In this document: positions 1 through 6,363 of the stretch, one piece after another | How the letters are laid out: every line of letters starts with the position of its first letter | Position numbering within the stretch: position 1 is the stretch's first letter | Assembly: GCA_007135295.1 (NCBI GenBank) | Contig: SLJD01000027.1 | Coordinates: forward strand, 1-7,802 | Source: Phycisphaerales bacterium | GTDB taxonomy: Bacteria > Planctomycetota > Phycisphaerae > Phycisphaerales > SM1A02 | Direction: 5' to 3' | DNA: 7,802 nt | The notes under the pieces: model-generated | The model's input: the letters and a program-made list of their open reading frames with translations, nothing else | Databases searched by the model: none | What the model was told of the DNA's origin: nothing | Position numbers and translations under genes: made by a program

Positions 1-172
1 GGCGGCCCGCACCGCGGTTGCGATACTCCGGCAGCCGCAGCACCGGCCGGGCAAGCTTCTCCCACGGCACGGCGGCGTCGAGCCGATCGAGCAGGTGCGA
101 CGTGCGCGGCCCGCCGAGTTCACTGGTCAGGCCGTCGACGAGGGCGGGTTCAGCATTCTTGCGCTCAGCCAT
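1..172 (-). CDS. Probable IS5-type transposase, N-terminus (partial, runs off left edge)
   Basis: The reading frame opens at an ATG at 172-170 and stays open for 57 codons to the window edge. An AAGGAG Shine-Dalgarno lies six bases upstream (184-179), which fixes the start. The peptide carries a segment reading LLDRLDAAVPWEKLARPVLR at residues 29-48, followed by LPEYRNRGAGR. This resembles the N-terminal domain of IS5/IS1182-type transposases (DUF772-like), where a 'DxxxxWxxLxxxI/V' block precedes a Tyr-containing, Gly/Arg/Pro-rich segment. No catalytic DDE residue falls inside the window, so the family call rests only on this N-terminal pattern. No convincing terminal inverted repeat was found by eye in the 79 bases between this start and the neighbouring gene. 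The intact Shine-Dalgarno suggests a functional start. A non-transposase protein cannot be ruled out. Confidence 0.55.
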   Translation of the reverse strand, partial: MAERKNAEPALVDGLTSELGGPRTSHLLDRLDAAVPWEKLARPVLRLPEYRNRGAGR

Positions 173-178
173 GGCGAT

Positions 179-184
179 CTCCTT
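179..184 (-). promoter_or_regulatory. Strong ribosome binding site of the putative transposase
   Basis: On the minus strand this reads AAGGAG, six bases before the ATG at 172. It is one of only two clear Shine-Dalgarno sequences in the window (the other serves the lipoprotein gene), and it decides the start of a partial gene. Confidence 0.6.
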
Positions 185-251
185 GATTCAGTCACCGGAT
201 ACAAAGCTCGCCATGTTGTACCATCATGCAGACAGGGAGTTGCGCGATTGT

Positions 252-834
252 TCAGAGATTCCGGTTGATCTGCTCCGTCCCCTTCATGAATTCTACCATT
301 GGCTCCATGTCCTCCTTCCCGAAGTGCGGGTGACGTTCAAGGGTATATCCCGAAATCCACCATCGATCGTTCTGTTCAACGAGGTGAATCTGAAACGTCT
401 CCTCCTCGTCGCTGAACATGTCTTGGTGTGTAAACTCCGCCACCACGCGCCGATCTTCGCGCGAACCGACGGTCGCCGGCCCGTGAGTGGGGAAGAGAAG
501 TTCGACCATTCCGTACATCTCCATATCCAAGTCAAACAGCTCTGCAGATTCATCCGAAAGTTGCAGGCTGAGTTCTTCCGATTCAAGATATCCGGCCAGT
601 TCCCGCTGTCGCTCGTTTTTCGAGAAACACGTGTTCAGAGACGTCTGACCAGCGGAGCGGGCCACGTTCCGAGAGCACATCGATCTCGCTCAGCACCGAC
701 TCCGGCGTGGGGTATTGCGCTGCGGCGTCGGAGCTTGCGCCCGCCTTGTCATCTGCCGCGCCGCAGGCCGCAAACCCAGAAGCAATGGCGAGCAGCGCAA
801 GTCGCGTCAACGTGACCCTGAGTTGGTTGAACAT
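252..834 (-). pseudogene. Small predicted lipoprotein gene interrupted by a one-base frameshift
   Basis: Translation starts at ATG 834-832 with GGAGG five bases upstream. Residues 1-24 form a signal peptide: MFNQLR with basic residues, a hydrophobic core LALLAIASG, then FAAC, an acceptable but not ideal lipobox with Cys24 as the lipidated residue. A linker rich in Ala, Ser and Asp follows, then TPESVLSEIDVLSERG. This first frame ends at TGA 585-583. The rest of the protein is in the frame that ends at TGA 254-252, an acidic segment rich in Glu and Asp with aromatic residues (NDRWWISGYTLERH). The two frames overlap between about 583 and 680. Dropping one base there restores one reading frame of 193 aa. 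Likely indel sites are the five-A run (616-620) or the T run just upstream (about 624-626 on this strand); removing one A gives HVFLENERQREL. I recognise no family for the mature part. It could be a real pseudogene, a sequencing error, or two overlapping genes, with a second start at 680. Confidence 0.6.
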
Positions 835-839
835 GATTT

Positions 840-844
840 CCTCC
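840..844 (-). promoter_or_regulatory. Ribosome binding site of the lipoprotein gene
   Basis: GGAGG on the minus strand lies five bases before ATG 834. It supports starting at the signal-peptide Met and not at an upstream in-frame ATG at 933, which would add 33 residues without a signal-peptide pattern. Confidence 0.6.
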
Positions 845-1103
845 CAAGTATTCTGATGATCTCCGCCGTACACCATCGGCAGATGGAATGCTGAGCGAAG
901 CGGGAACGTGACCGGCTCCCTGTGGCATGACATGGCTGGTGCGGGCCCGCGCCCGTTCCACTCGCTGCATTATTGCTGATTTCAATCCGGAATGGAAGTG
1001 AATTTCCTGGATTGCTTGACACGGACTTGAGAGGAATTGCGCGGCGCTCCCGTGCACAACTCGAAGACCATTGTCGGCAGAATATCAACAGAACCGCTTT
1101 CAT

Positions 1104-1146
1104 CGCCGACCTGTCCCTTGCCTGTTTCCAGGGAGGTTCATCGGCG
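1104..1146. repeat. Imperfect inverted repeat (hairpin) in the gene-free interval
   Basis: CGCCG (1104-1108) pairs with CGGCG (1142-1146), ACCT (1109-1112) with AGGT (1134-1137), and CCCT (1115-1118) with AGGG (1130-1133). Small bulges lie at 1113-1114 and 1138-1141, and the loop is 1119-1129. This gives about 13 paired positions. On the minus strand an alternative inner hairpin, CCTG-GAAA-CAGG, has a GNRA-type loop. No T run follows on either strand, so it is not a standard terminator. It may be a processed 3' UTR structure, a small RNA, or a chance fold in GC-rich DNA. Confidence 0.35.
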
Positions 1147-1307
1147 ACGCCATCCGCTTTCACCATCAACCGCGCACCTTGACTTCGGCAGCCCCGCCCC
1201 GGCTCCTCGACGCGCATCAACTCTTCTGACGACACTGACTGGTGCCAGGATCATGCGAAGGTATCACACCGCCCGACCGCTCAACCGCGTCACGTATACC
1301 GGATCGG

Positions 1308-2819
1308 TCAGATGGTGTCGGGGAGCTGCAAGCCATCCGGGGGAGTCGACTGCGTCGAGCGTTCGACCATATTGGCGATTGGGTATGCGCAGTACTCAAC
1401 ACTGAACGCACCCGCCGGCCGATGGTTACCGCTCAGCCCCACCCCGCCGAACGGCAGCTTGCTGGAAGCACCGGCCGTGCCGGCATTCCAGTTGATGCAG
1501 CCGCTGCGGATTCCGTGGAAGAACCGGTCAAAATTGGCCTGGTCCGCAGTGAAAATCGATGCAGCAAGGCCGTAATTTGTCTGGTTCGCCTGCTCGATCG
1601 CTTCATCAAGGTTGCTGACGGTGCAGATCTGTACAAGCGGTCCGAACGTTTCACCGTCCTGCTCGATGGAAAAGCCGTCTACCTCGGCCACGCCGGGGCT
1701 GATGTAGTGCCCGGGTTCATCCGGTCGTGCTGCCTCAACAAGCACACGGCCGCCGCGCCGAACGAGGTCTGCCTGAGCGGCCAGCACATCATCCGCTGCC
1801 TGCTTTGAAACGATCGGCCCCATGAATACCGGTTCGGGTGAGCGACCCGGACCGATGACGATCGTTGACGCCGCCTTGCAGAACGCCGAAATGAACTGCT
1901 CGGCGATGGCCTCGTGCACGATGACCCGGCGGGTGCAGGTGCATCGCTGTCCCGTCGTGCCGAAGCCGGCGCGAAGACATTCGATCACGGCCTGCCGAAG
2001 GTCAGCGTCATCCATCACCACGGCTGGGTTGTTGCCCCCCATTTCCAGCGCAACGATCCGCCCCGGCCGATCGAGGTTCGCTTCGAGAATTTTCCGCCCG
2101 ACCGGCCAGGAGCCGGTAAACGCGATGCCGTCAATCTCTTCATGGGTGGTCAGCCGCCGCGAGACGTCCGCGCCGCCCTGCACAACATTGAACACGCCCG
2201 GCGGCACGTCGGCTTCGACCATCATCTCGCCGATCAGTTGCCCGACGGCCGGGGTCTTTTCCGAGGGTTTGAAGACAACCGTGTTGCCGAGCAGCATCGC
2301 CGGAACGAAATGCCCGTTCGCCAGATGAGCCGGAAAGTTGAACGGCCCGACGACCGCCATCACACCGTGCGGTTTGTACCGGCAGCGGCCGATCCGCGAA
2401 TCGGAGACCGCCACTTCATATTCGCGCACGCGGTCAAGACTGACATCATCCAGGGTGATATCCACCTTGCCGGTCACCGCGCCGACTTCGGCTTTCGACT
2501 CACTGAGCACCTTGCCCATCTCGTCGGTGATCAGCTCAGCAAGACGATCCGCATGGCGCCGGACGACGTCCTGCCACCGCCGCAGCACCTCGGCCCGCTG
2601 CTCGCGAGACCGCTGCGACCACTCTTCCAGCGCTTGGCGGGCCGCGTGGACAGCCAGATCCACGTGCTCTTCCGTCGGCGAACCGGACCAGAGCACCTCG
2701 TCGGGTCGCGCCGGGTTCGTCGAGACCAGACCGTCGCCTTCGATCGGCAGGAACCGGCCGTCGACCAGGTTGCCCGGCAATTCTCGCAGGACGGATGTCG
2801 TTTTCGTCGGCGTGGTCAT
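1308..2819 (-). CDS. astD: N-succinylglutamate 5-semialdehyde dehydrogenase (AstD)
   Basis: This NAD(P)-dependent aldehyde dehydrogenase is predicted to oxidise N-succinylglutamate semialdehyde to N-succinylglutamate, the fourth step of the AST pathway, in the cytoplasm. The 503 aa length is close to the family's usual 490 or so. Visible aldehyde dehydrogenase landmarks in order are PFNFP with the oxyanion Asn161; the cofactor-binding FKPSEKTP (183-190); FTGS (234-237); the general base Glu259 in LEMGGNNP; the nucleophile Cys293 in GQRCTCTRR; and ETFGPL further on. The CTC after GQR and LEMGGNNP are typical of AstD rather than generic aldehyde dehydrogenases. The ATG at 2819 overlaps the astA stop as ATGA, implying translational coupling; its own Shine-Dalgarno is weak. 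It is the last gene of the run. The assignment is strengthened by the adjacent astA. Confidence 0.93.
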   Translation of the reverse strand: MTTPTKTTSVLRELPGNLVDGRFLPIEGDGLVSTNPARPDEVLWSGSPTEEHVDLAVHAARQALEEWSQRSREQRAEVLRRWQDVVRRHADRLAELITDEMGKVLSESKAEVGAVTGKVDITLDDVSLDRVREYEVAVSDSRIGRCRYKPHGVMAVVGPFNFPAHLANGHFVPAMLLGNTVVFKPSEKTPAVGQLIGEMMVEADVPPGVFNVVQGGADVSRRLTTHEEIDGIAFTGSWPVGRKILEANLDRPGRIVALEMGGNNPAVVMDDADLRQAVIECLRAGFGTTGQRCTCTRRVIVHEAIAEQFISAFCKAASTIVIGPGRSPEPVFMGPIVSKQAADDVLAAQADLVRRGGRVLVEAARPDEPGHYISPGVAEVDGFSIEQDGETFGPLVQICTVSNLDEAIEQANQTNYGLAASIFTADQANFDRFFHGIRSGCINWNAGTAGASSKLPFGGVGLSGNHRPAGAFSVEYCAYPIANMVERSTQSTPPDGLQLPDTI

Positions 2820-3895
2820 GAAGCCGTCTTCTCCGGTGAAATCTGCTCGCCGGCCCCGGTCGATCGCCCGTCCGATGCGGACATCTTCAACGGCGTCACG
2901 CCGACGGACTGGCCGGTCTGAAAGGACAGCGCTTCACTGACGTCGGGCGGCACGGACACCCGGTCGCCATCTGTTGCGTAGTTCGTCCACACCGCGCGGT
3001 AGCCGTGCTCGGTCATCCCGCTGACGAACCCCTGCTCAGGATACGAGCCGGCCGGTTCAGCAAGTGTCCCCGCCGTTGTCTGGTTGACGAGTTCAATGTC
3101 GCCGGCCGATGCTTCGAGGTACGGCCCGCCGTCGAACGGGTCAATGTGCCCCTTGTACCGGAAACCGAGCCGCTCAAGCATCGCCTTGGCCGGTTTCGTC
3201 TCGTCCCCGACCTTGCCGATCAGGTTGCGCGCCTCGGCCGGCAGCATGGTGACGTAGAGTTCCTCATGCGGGAAGAGAGAGGTGATGAATTCCTTGGATT
3301 GCTGGCAGAACCGATCCGCTTCTGAATAATTGAGGTTGATGAACTTCCGTCCGAGGTACTCCCAGAGCGAGTTGCTGCTGTCCGGCGTCAGCGCCCCCAT
3401 CATCTCCGCAATGATCCGTTCATTGAAATAATGCCGGTACAAGCCGAGAAAGTGGAATCGCACAAGACTGAGTTGGGCACCGATCTTCGCCCGGTGCCCG
3501 CGATACACGGGAGAAAGGATCAACCCGCCGATCTCGGTCGGGCCGGTCTCATCAGTACCGAGCTGAAGCGTGACATGCACATGGCCCTCCTGCAGGTCCT
3601 CACTGTAGTGCTCGCGCCTTCGAACCTGCAGGAATGTGTGCGGCCGTCCGGGCCAACTGATCGATGAGATGATCGATGACGTCCCGATGACGTTGCCGGT
3701 CTCCGTATCCTCCATCACGAACATGAACTGGCGGTCACGCGGCGACTCGACCTGATCGGCGAAACTCTTACGCGACAGGAGGATCCGATTCCGGATGATG
3801 TCCAGATCGGCGGGCAGATTAATGAAGTGGACCATCTTCGCGAGTTTGAAGAGGGTCGTCGCGTCTTCGAGCGTGGCCTGGCGAATGATGAACAT
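2816..3895 (-). CDS. astA: Arginine/ornithine N-succinyltransferase (AstA)
   Basis: AstA transfers succinyl from succinyl-CoA to the alpha-amino group of arginine (some family members also accept ornithine), the committed step of the AST pathway. The 359 aa product matches the family along its length: MFIIRQATLEDA at the start, FVMEDTETGNVIG (59-71), the C-terminal catalytic half with TEIGGLILSPVYRG (120-133), ERIIAEMMG (159-167), WEYLGRKFI (178-186) and the hallmark IDPFDGGPYLEA (251-262). I chose ATG 3895 because known family members begin with an equivalent 'M(M)xIR' segment. The frame is open to a GTG at 3940, which would add 15 unconserved residues. The last 30 or so residues are a Ser/Gly-rich tail. 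It sits 64 bases after the aminotransferase gene and overlaps astD by four bases. Substrate preference, arginine versus ornithine, cannot be read from the sequence. Confidence 0.93.
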   Translation of the reverse strand: MFIIRQATLEDATTLFKLAKMVHFINLPADLDIIRNRILLSRKSFADQVESPRDRQFMFVMEDTETGNVIGTSSIISSISWPGRPHTFLQVRRREHYSEDLQEGHVHVTLQLGTDETGPTEIGGLILSPVYRGHRAKIGAQLSLVRFHFLGLYRHYFNERIIAEMMGALTPDSSNSLWEYLGRKFINLNYSEADRFCQQSKEFITSLFPHEELYVTMLPAEARNLIGKVGDETKPAKAMLERLGFRYKGHIDPFDGGPYLEASAGDIELVNQTTAGTLAEPAGSYPEQGFVSGMTEHGYRAVWTNYATDGDRVSVPPDVSEALSFQTGQSVGVTPLKMSASDGRSTGAGEQISPEKTAS

Positions 3896-3959
3896 ACCAG
3901 CGATTCCATAATTCAAGCACTGTGGCGGCAGGCCCCGCACGCCTCAGCGCCCCCCGCTA

Positions 3960-5426
3960 TCAATCGTCCGACTTCTCGGCCACCTGCTCTAGGGCCGCTT
4001 CCACCAGTAGAAATACGTCGTCAAATTGCTCCGGCTCCATGACCCCGATCGGCGGAAGGAACCGCACATGGTACGGGCCGTGGCCGCAGAAAAAGGAAAT
4101 CACGCCGTGCCGGTAGAGCGTCTGCACTACGGTATTGATCTTCGTTCGATCACCACCGAAGGGCGTCATTCGCATCATGCCTCCAATGCCGCCGAACGGC
4201 TCGCCGCCACTACCCGGGACGGCCGGGAACCACTCGGGGTGGCTCTTGGCCAGCTTCCGGGCCCGGCTGACGAACGCGTCATGGAGTTGCGCGATGCGTC
4301 CGTCCGGCCCGTAATACCCACCATCGCGCAGGCGATCGACGATGCGCCGGCCGACCTGAAGCCCGACCGTATCACCGAGGAAGGTGCCGCTGAGCAGGCC
4401 GGGCTTGGGATTCATCGCCTCGGTGAAGAGCGTCGCGCAGACCTGGCTCATCTTGCCGATCGTCACAACGTCGATGAATTCGCCGAGACCAAGCGTCTGA
4501 AAGCAGAACATCTCCGTCGTTCGGCCGAACGACTGCACTTCATCGGCCCAGACGGCGATGCCGTTCTCACGGCACATGCCCATGAGCGGCTCGAAGAACT
4601 CGCGCGGCGCCGTCTTGAAGCCGCCCTCGCCCTGGACGAGTTCCATGACAAAACACGCGTGCTGGCCCGGGTACCGGGAGATGTACTCGTCGAGCCGCTC
4701 ACAGGCCGCCTCAATGGATCCTTCCGGATCGTCCGCGTCGAAGAACGGCATGTAGTCGACCTGAACGTTTAACGGCAGCCCGATACGACCACCGGCGTTG
4801 TCCCCGATCTGCGACATGGCGGTCGAACGGCCCATGAAGCAGTCGCGGAACGCAATGACTCGCGGAGCGGCGTTACTCTTCTGCTGGCAGATCTTCAGCG
4901 CTGACTCATTGGCCATCGCGCCGGAATTCGTCAGAAAGCAGTGCCGCAGCGCCGAGCCCCTGGAGGCCTGCTCGACGAGCGTCTCTCCGAACATCACGGC
5001 GTCGGCGTTGCACTGCAGATTGCCCTGCTGAACCGTGTCGCCCATGGCGGCCCGCAAGCCCGTGCGGATCAGGTCCGGGTCGCTGTGGCCGAACATGTGC
5101 ACGCCGATCCCGTTGATCAGGTCCCATTTGACCGAGCCATCGAGCAGTTCAACGAGCGGGCCGTTGCCGATGCCCGACCCAATGTATGGGAAGAACCCCC
5201 CACGGCCCTTGTTCTGCTTCTGCCGCTCGAGAAAATCCTTGAGCGATTCCCGGCCACCGGTCACCGGCCCCCGCACGCCGGTGATGGATGCCCGGGCCGA
5301 TTCGATCTCGCCGACAATCCGTTCGATGGCGTCGTCGACCGCCGGGTTCGCCGCAAGCGCCGCCGCCGCGGTCTGATCGGCCTGTTTCGACGTGCCGCCT
5401 GTTTGCGTCGTGTCCGCCTGTGTCAT
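3960..5426 (-). CDS. Class III PLP-dependent aminotransferase, probably the succinylornithine aminotransferase of the cluster
   Basis: This 488 aa protein belongs to the class III (ornithine/acetylornithine/omega-amino acid) aminotransferases. Visible are a substrate/cofactor segment GIGVHMFGHSDP (106-117), the PLP-phosphate loop NSGAMANESALK (167-178), Asp295 in WADEVQSFGRT that binds the PLP pyridine nitrogen, and Lys325 in TIGKMSQVC as the likely Schiff-base lysine. Gene order before astA and astD suggests it converts N2-succinylornithine to succinylglutamate semialdehyde, the AstC role. It is longer than classical AstC (about 406 aa), with roughly 80 extra N-terminal residues, the first 25 rich in Thr, Gln and Ala. 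The lysine context, K-M-S-Q-V-C, recalls lysine 6-aminotransferase-like members more than AstC/ArgD, so I withhold the symbol astC. ATG 5426 has only a weak upstream AGG, and no other Met occurs until residue 111. It is the first gene of the three-gene run. Alternatives are a lysine, diaminobutyrate or 4-aminobutyrate aminotransferase. Confidence 0.85.
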   Translation of the reverse strand: MTQADTTQTGGTSKQADQTAAAALAANPAVDDAIERIVGEIESARASITGVRGPVTGGRESLKDFLERQKQNKGRGGFFPYIGSGIGNGPLVELLDGSVKWDLINGIGVHMFGHSDPDLIRTGLRAAMGDTVQQGNLQCNADAVMFGETLVEQASRGSALRHCFLTNSGAMANESALKICQQKSNAAPRVIAFRDCFMGRSTAMSQIGDNAGGRIGLPLNVQVDYMPFFDADDPEGSIEAACERLDEYISRYPGQHACFVMELVQGEGGFKTAPREFFEPLMGMCRENGIAVWADEVQSFGRTTEMFCFQTLGLGEFIDVVTIGKMSQVCATLFTEAMNPKPGLLSGTFLGDTVGLQVGRRIVDRLRDGGYYGPDGRIAQLHDAFVSRARKLAKSHPEWFPAVPGSGGEPFGGIGGMMRMTPFGGDRTKINTVVQTLYRHGVISFFCGHGPYHVRFLPPIGVMEPEQFDDVFLLVEAALEQVAEKSDD

Positions 5427-5532
5427 GGTGTCAAGATCAACCTGTAGGGTGTGTGAAAAATGCCAAGCGCCTGCATCCTACCACCATCGCGACACCTCCG
5501 GGCGCGCGCTGCAGTCGCCCGCCTCCGGCGCG

Positions 5533-5561
5533 TTCCCTCCCCGGGTGTTTTCCGCTACTGT
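5533..5561 (+). promoter_or_regulatory. Candidate promoter of the TIM-barrel gene
   Basis: TTCCCT (5533-5538) and TACTGT (5556-5561) are spaced by 17 bases; each matches three of six positions of the sigma-70 consensus. An in-frame GTG lies seven bases after the -10-like element at 5569, so if this promoter is used and the GTG is the start, the mRNA would be leaderless. With the ATG at 5602 there would be a short leader of about 30 bases. Weak evidence on its own. Confidence 0.25.
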
Positions 5562-5601
5562 CCCGGTCGTGGAAACCCATGTTTCAAGCCATTTTGGACC
5601 A

Positions 5602-6345
5602 ATGCTGGCGGTCACCATCGCCCCGCTTGGAAGTGACGTCCGGCGGACGCTGACGCGGCTCCATGACCTCGGCGTGCGCGCAGCGCAGTTCAGCGCTGCC
5701 CAGCCGGGCCTGCGCCCGCGCGAACTTGACCGCTCGGCCCGGCGAGGGCTGCTTGCGACATTGACCCGGCTCGAACTGTCATGCAGCGGCATCGACCTGT
5801 GGATCCCGCCGGAGCACTTCATTGAGAATGAGAACGTCGACCGGGCGATGAGCGCGTTCCTCGATGCCATCCGGCTGGCCGAAGACCTTGGCCGCTGCCC
5901 GATCAGTTGCACCCTGCCGACGTCCATCACGGACGATGAGGCCGCCGGCGCGGTCGACGCATTCGAGACGATCGTCGAAGCCGCCGACCACCACGGCGTG
6001 CCGATTGCCGACCATCGCTGCCCGTCCGTACCACGTGACGGCGTTTCGATCGGGGTGGATCCGCCGGCGTGGCAGAGTTCCGGCGAGGACCCGGCCGAGG
6101 CCGTCGCCCAGCATGGCGACGCGCTGGTCAGCGCCCGCCTGGCAGACCTGCTGACGACCGGCATGCGCGGCCCGGTCGGCGACGGGCAACTCGGCCGGCT
6201 GGATGTGCTCGCCTACCGCGTTGCGCTGCAGACCGCCGGCTACGAGCGTCCGCTGATCATCGACGCCCGGCAATGGCCGGAACCCTGGGCCGGCGTGCGA
6301 CAGTCCATCGCCGTGTGGCAGCGAACCGGCCTGTCTCAGCCGTAA
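5602..6345 (+). CDS. Xylose-isomerase-like TIM-barrel protein (sugar phosphate isomerase/epimerase family), possibly non-catalytic
   Basis: The 247 aa product has the layout of AP-endonuclease-2/xylose-isomerase-like TIM barrels: a first strand LAVTIAPLG, GVRAAQFSA as second strand, a mid barrel GVPIADHR, then the signature GVDPPAWQSSGEDPAEAV (151-168), with family-type 'D...G.dP..av', and SARLAD, PVGDG and LDVLAYRVALQTAGYERPLIID near the end. Family members normally bind a divalent metal with Glu, Asp, His and Glu. By position, Asp153 is kept, but the others appear as Asp137, Arg179 and Asp221, so catalysis is doubtful. The start is uncertain: ATG 5602 has no clear Shine-Dalgarno; an in-frame GTG at 5569 would give 258 aa; an ATG at 5392 would overlap the aminotransferase gene and is unlikely. 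It diverges from the aminotransferase and converges on the peptidase gene with an 18-base gap. No substrate can be proposed. Confidence 0.7.
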   Translation: MLAVTIAPLGSDVRRTLTRLHDLGVRAAQFSAAQPGLRPRELDRSARRGLLATLTRLELSCSGIDLWIPPEHFIENENVDRAMSAFLDAIRLAEDLGRCPISCTLPTSITDDEAAGAVDAFETIVEAADHHGVPIADHRCPSVPRDGVSIGVDPPAWQSSGEDPAEAVAQHGDALVSARLADLLTTGMRGPVGDGQLGRLDVLAYRVALQTAGYERPLIIDARQWPEPWAGVRQSIAVWQRTGLSQP

Positions 6346-6363
6346 CCGCGTTCACCGCGTGAT

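Larger units (their letters stand above)
835..1307. other. Gene-free interval of about 470 bases between the lipoprotein gene and astD
   Basis: No reading frame here has a believable start, a Shine-Dalgarno and a protein-like composition. The open frames on both strands are rich in Arg, Ser and Pro and look like GC-driven non-coding frames. It should hold the promoter of the lipoprotein gene and the 3' end of the ast transcript, but no Rho-independent terminator (stem followed by a T run) was found downstream of astD. The only structure seen is the imperfect hairpin at 1104-1146 and a short CTGG-TG-CCAG palindrome at 1239-1248. Confidence 0.6.

Noticed and set aside
1016..1022. A perfect TTGACA hexamer on the plus strand, a possible -35 element.
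   Set aside because: The sequence 16-18 bases downstream is GC-rich with no -10-like hexamer, and no plus-strand gene follows.
1140..1170. On the minus strand the segment with GGATGGCGTCGCC and GATGAAC resembles the 5' part of a fluoride riboswitch.
   Set aside because: The conserved 3' block (CTGATG-type followed by CTCCTAC-type) is missing, the pseudoknot cannot be drawn, and no fluoride exporter or related gene lies downstream.
807..1235. A 142-codon minus-strand open frame across the gene-free interval.
   Set aside because: Composition is Arg/Ser-rich with no recognisable motif, there is no Shine-Dalgarno, and it overlaps the start and Shine-Dalgarno of the lipoprotein gene.
1914..2921. 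A 335-codon plus-strand open frame opposite astD.
   Set aside because: It is an antisense shadow of the astD/astA coding frames in GC-rich DNA, rich in Arg, His, Pro and Asp with no protein family pattern.
3658..3679. Direct repeat of TGATCGATGA within astA.
   Set aside because: It simply encodes a repeated Ser-Ser-Ile in the protein (SSIISSI) and has no other copies nearby.
3896..3940. Upstream GTG at 3940 as the astA start.
   Set aside because: The 15 added residues are not family-like, and the ATG at 3895 matches where known AstA proteins begin.
4026..4772. A 248-codon plus-strand open frame opposite the aminotransferase gene.
   Set aside because: Antisense shadow of a well-supported gene; its composition mirrors the codon bias of the opposite strand.
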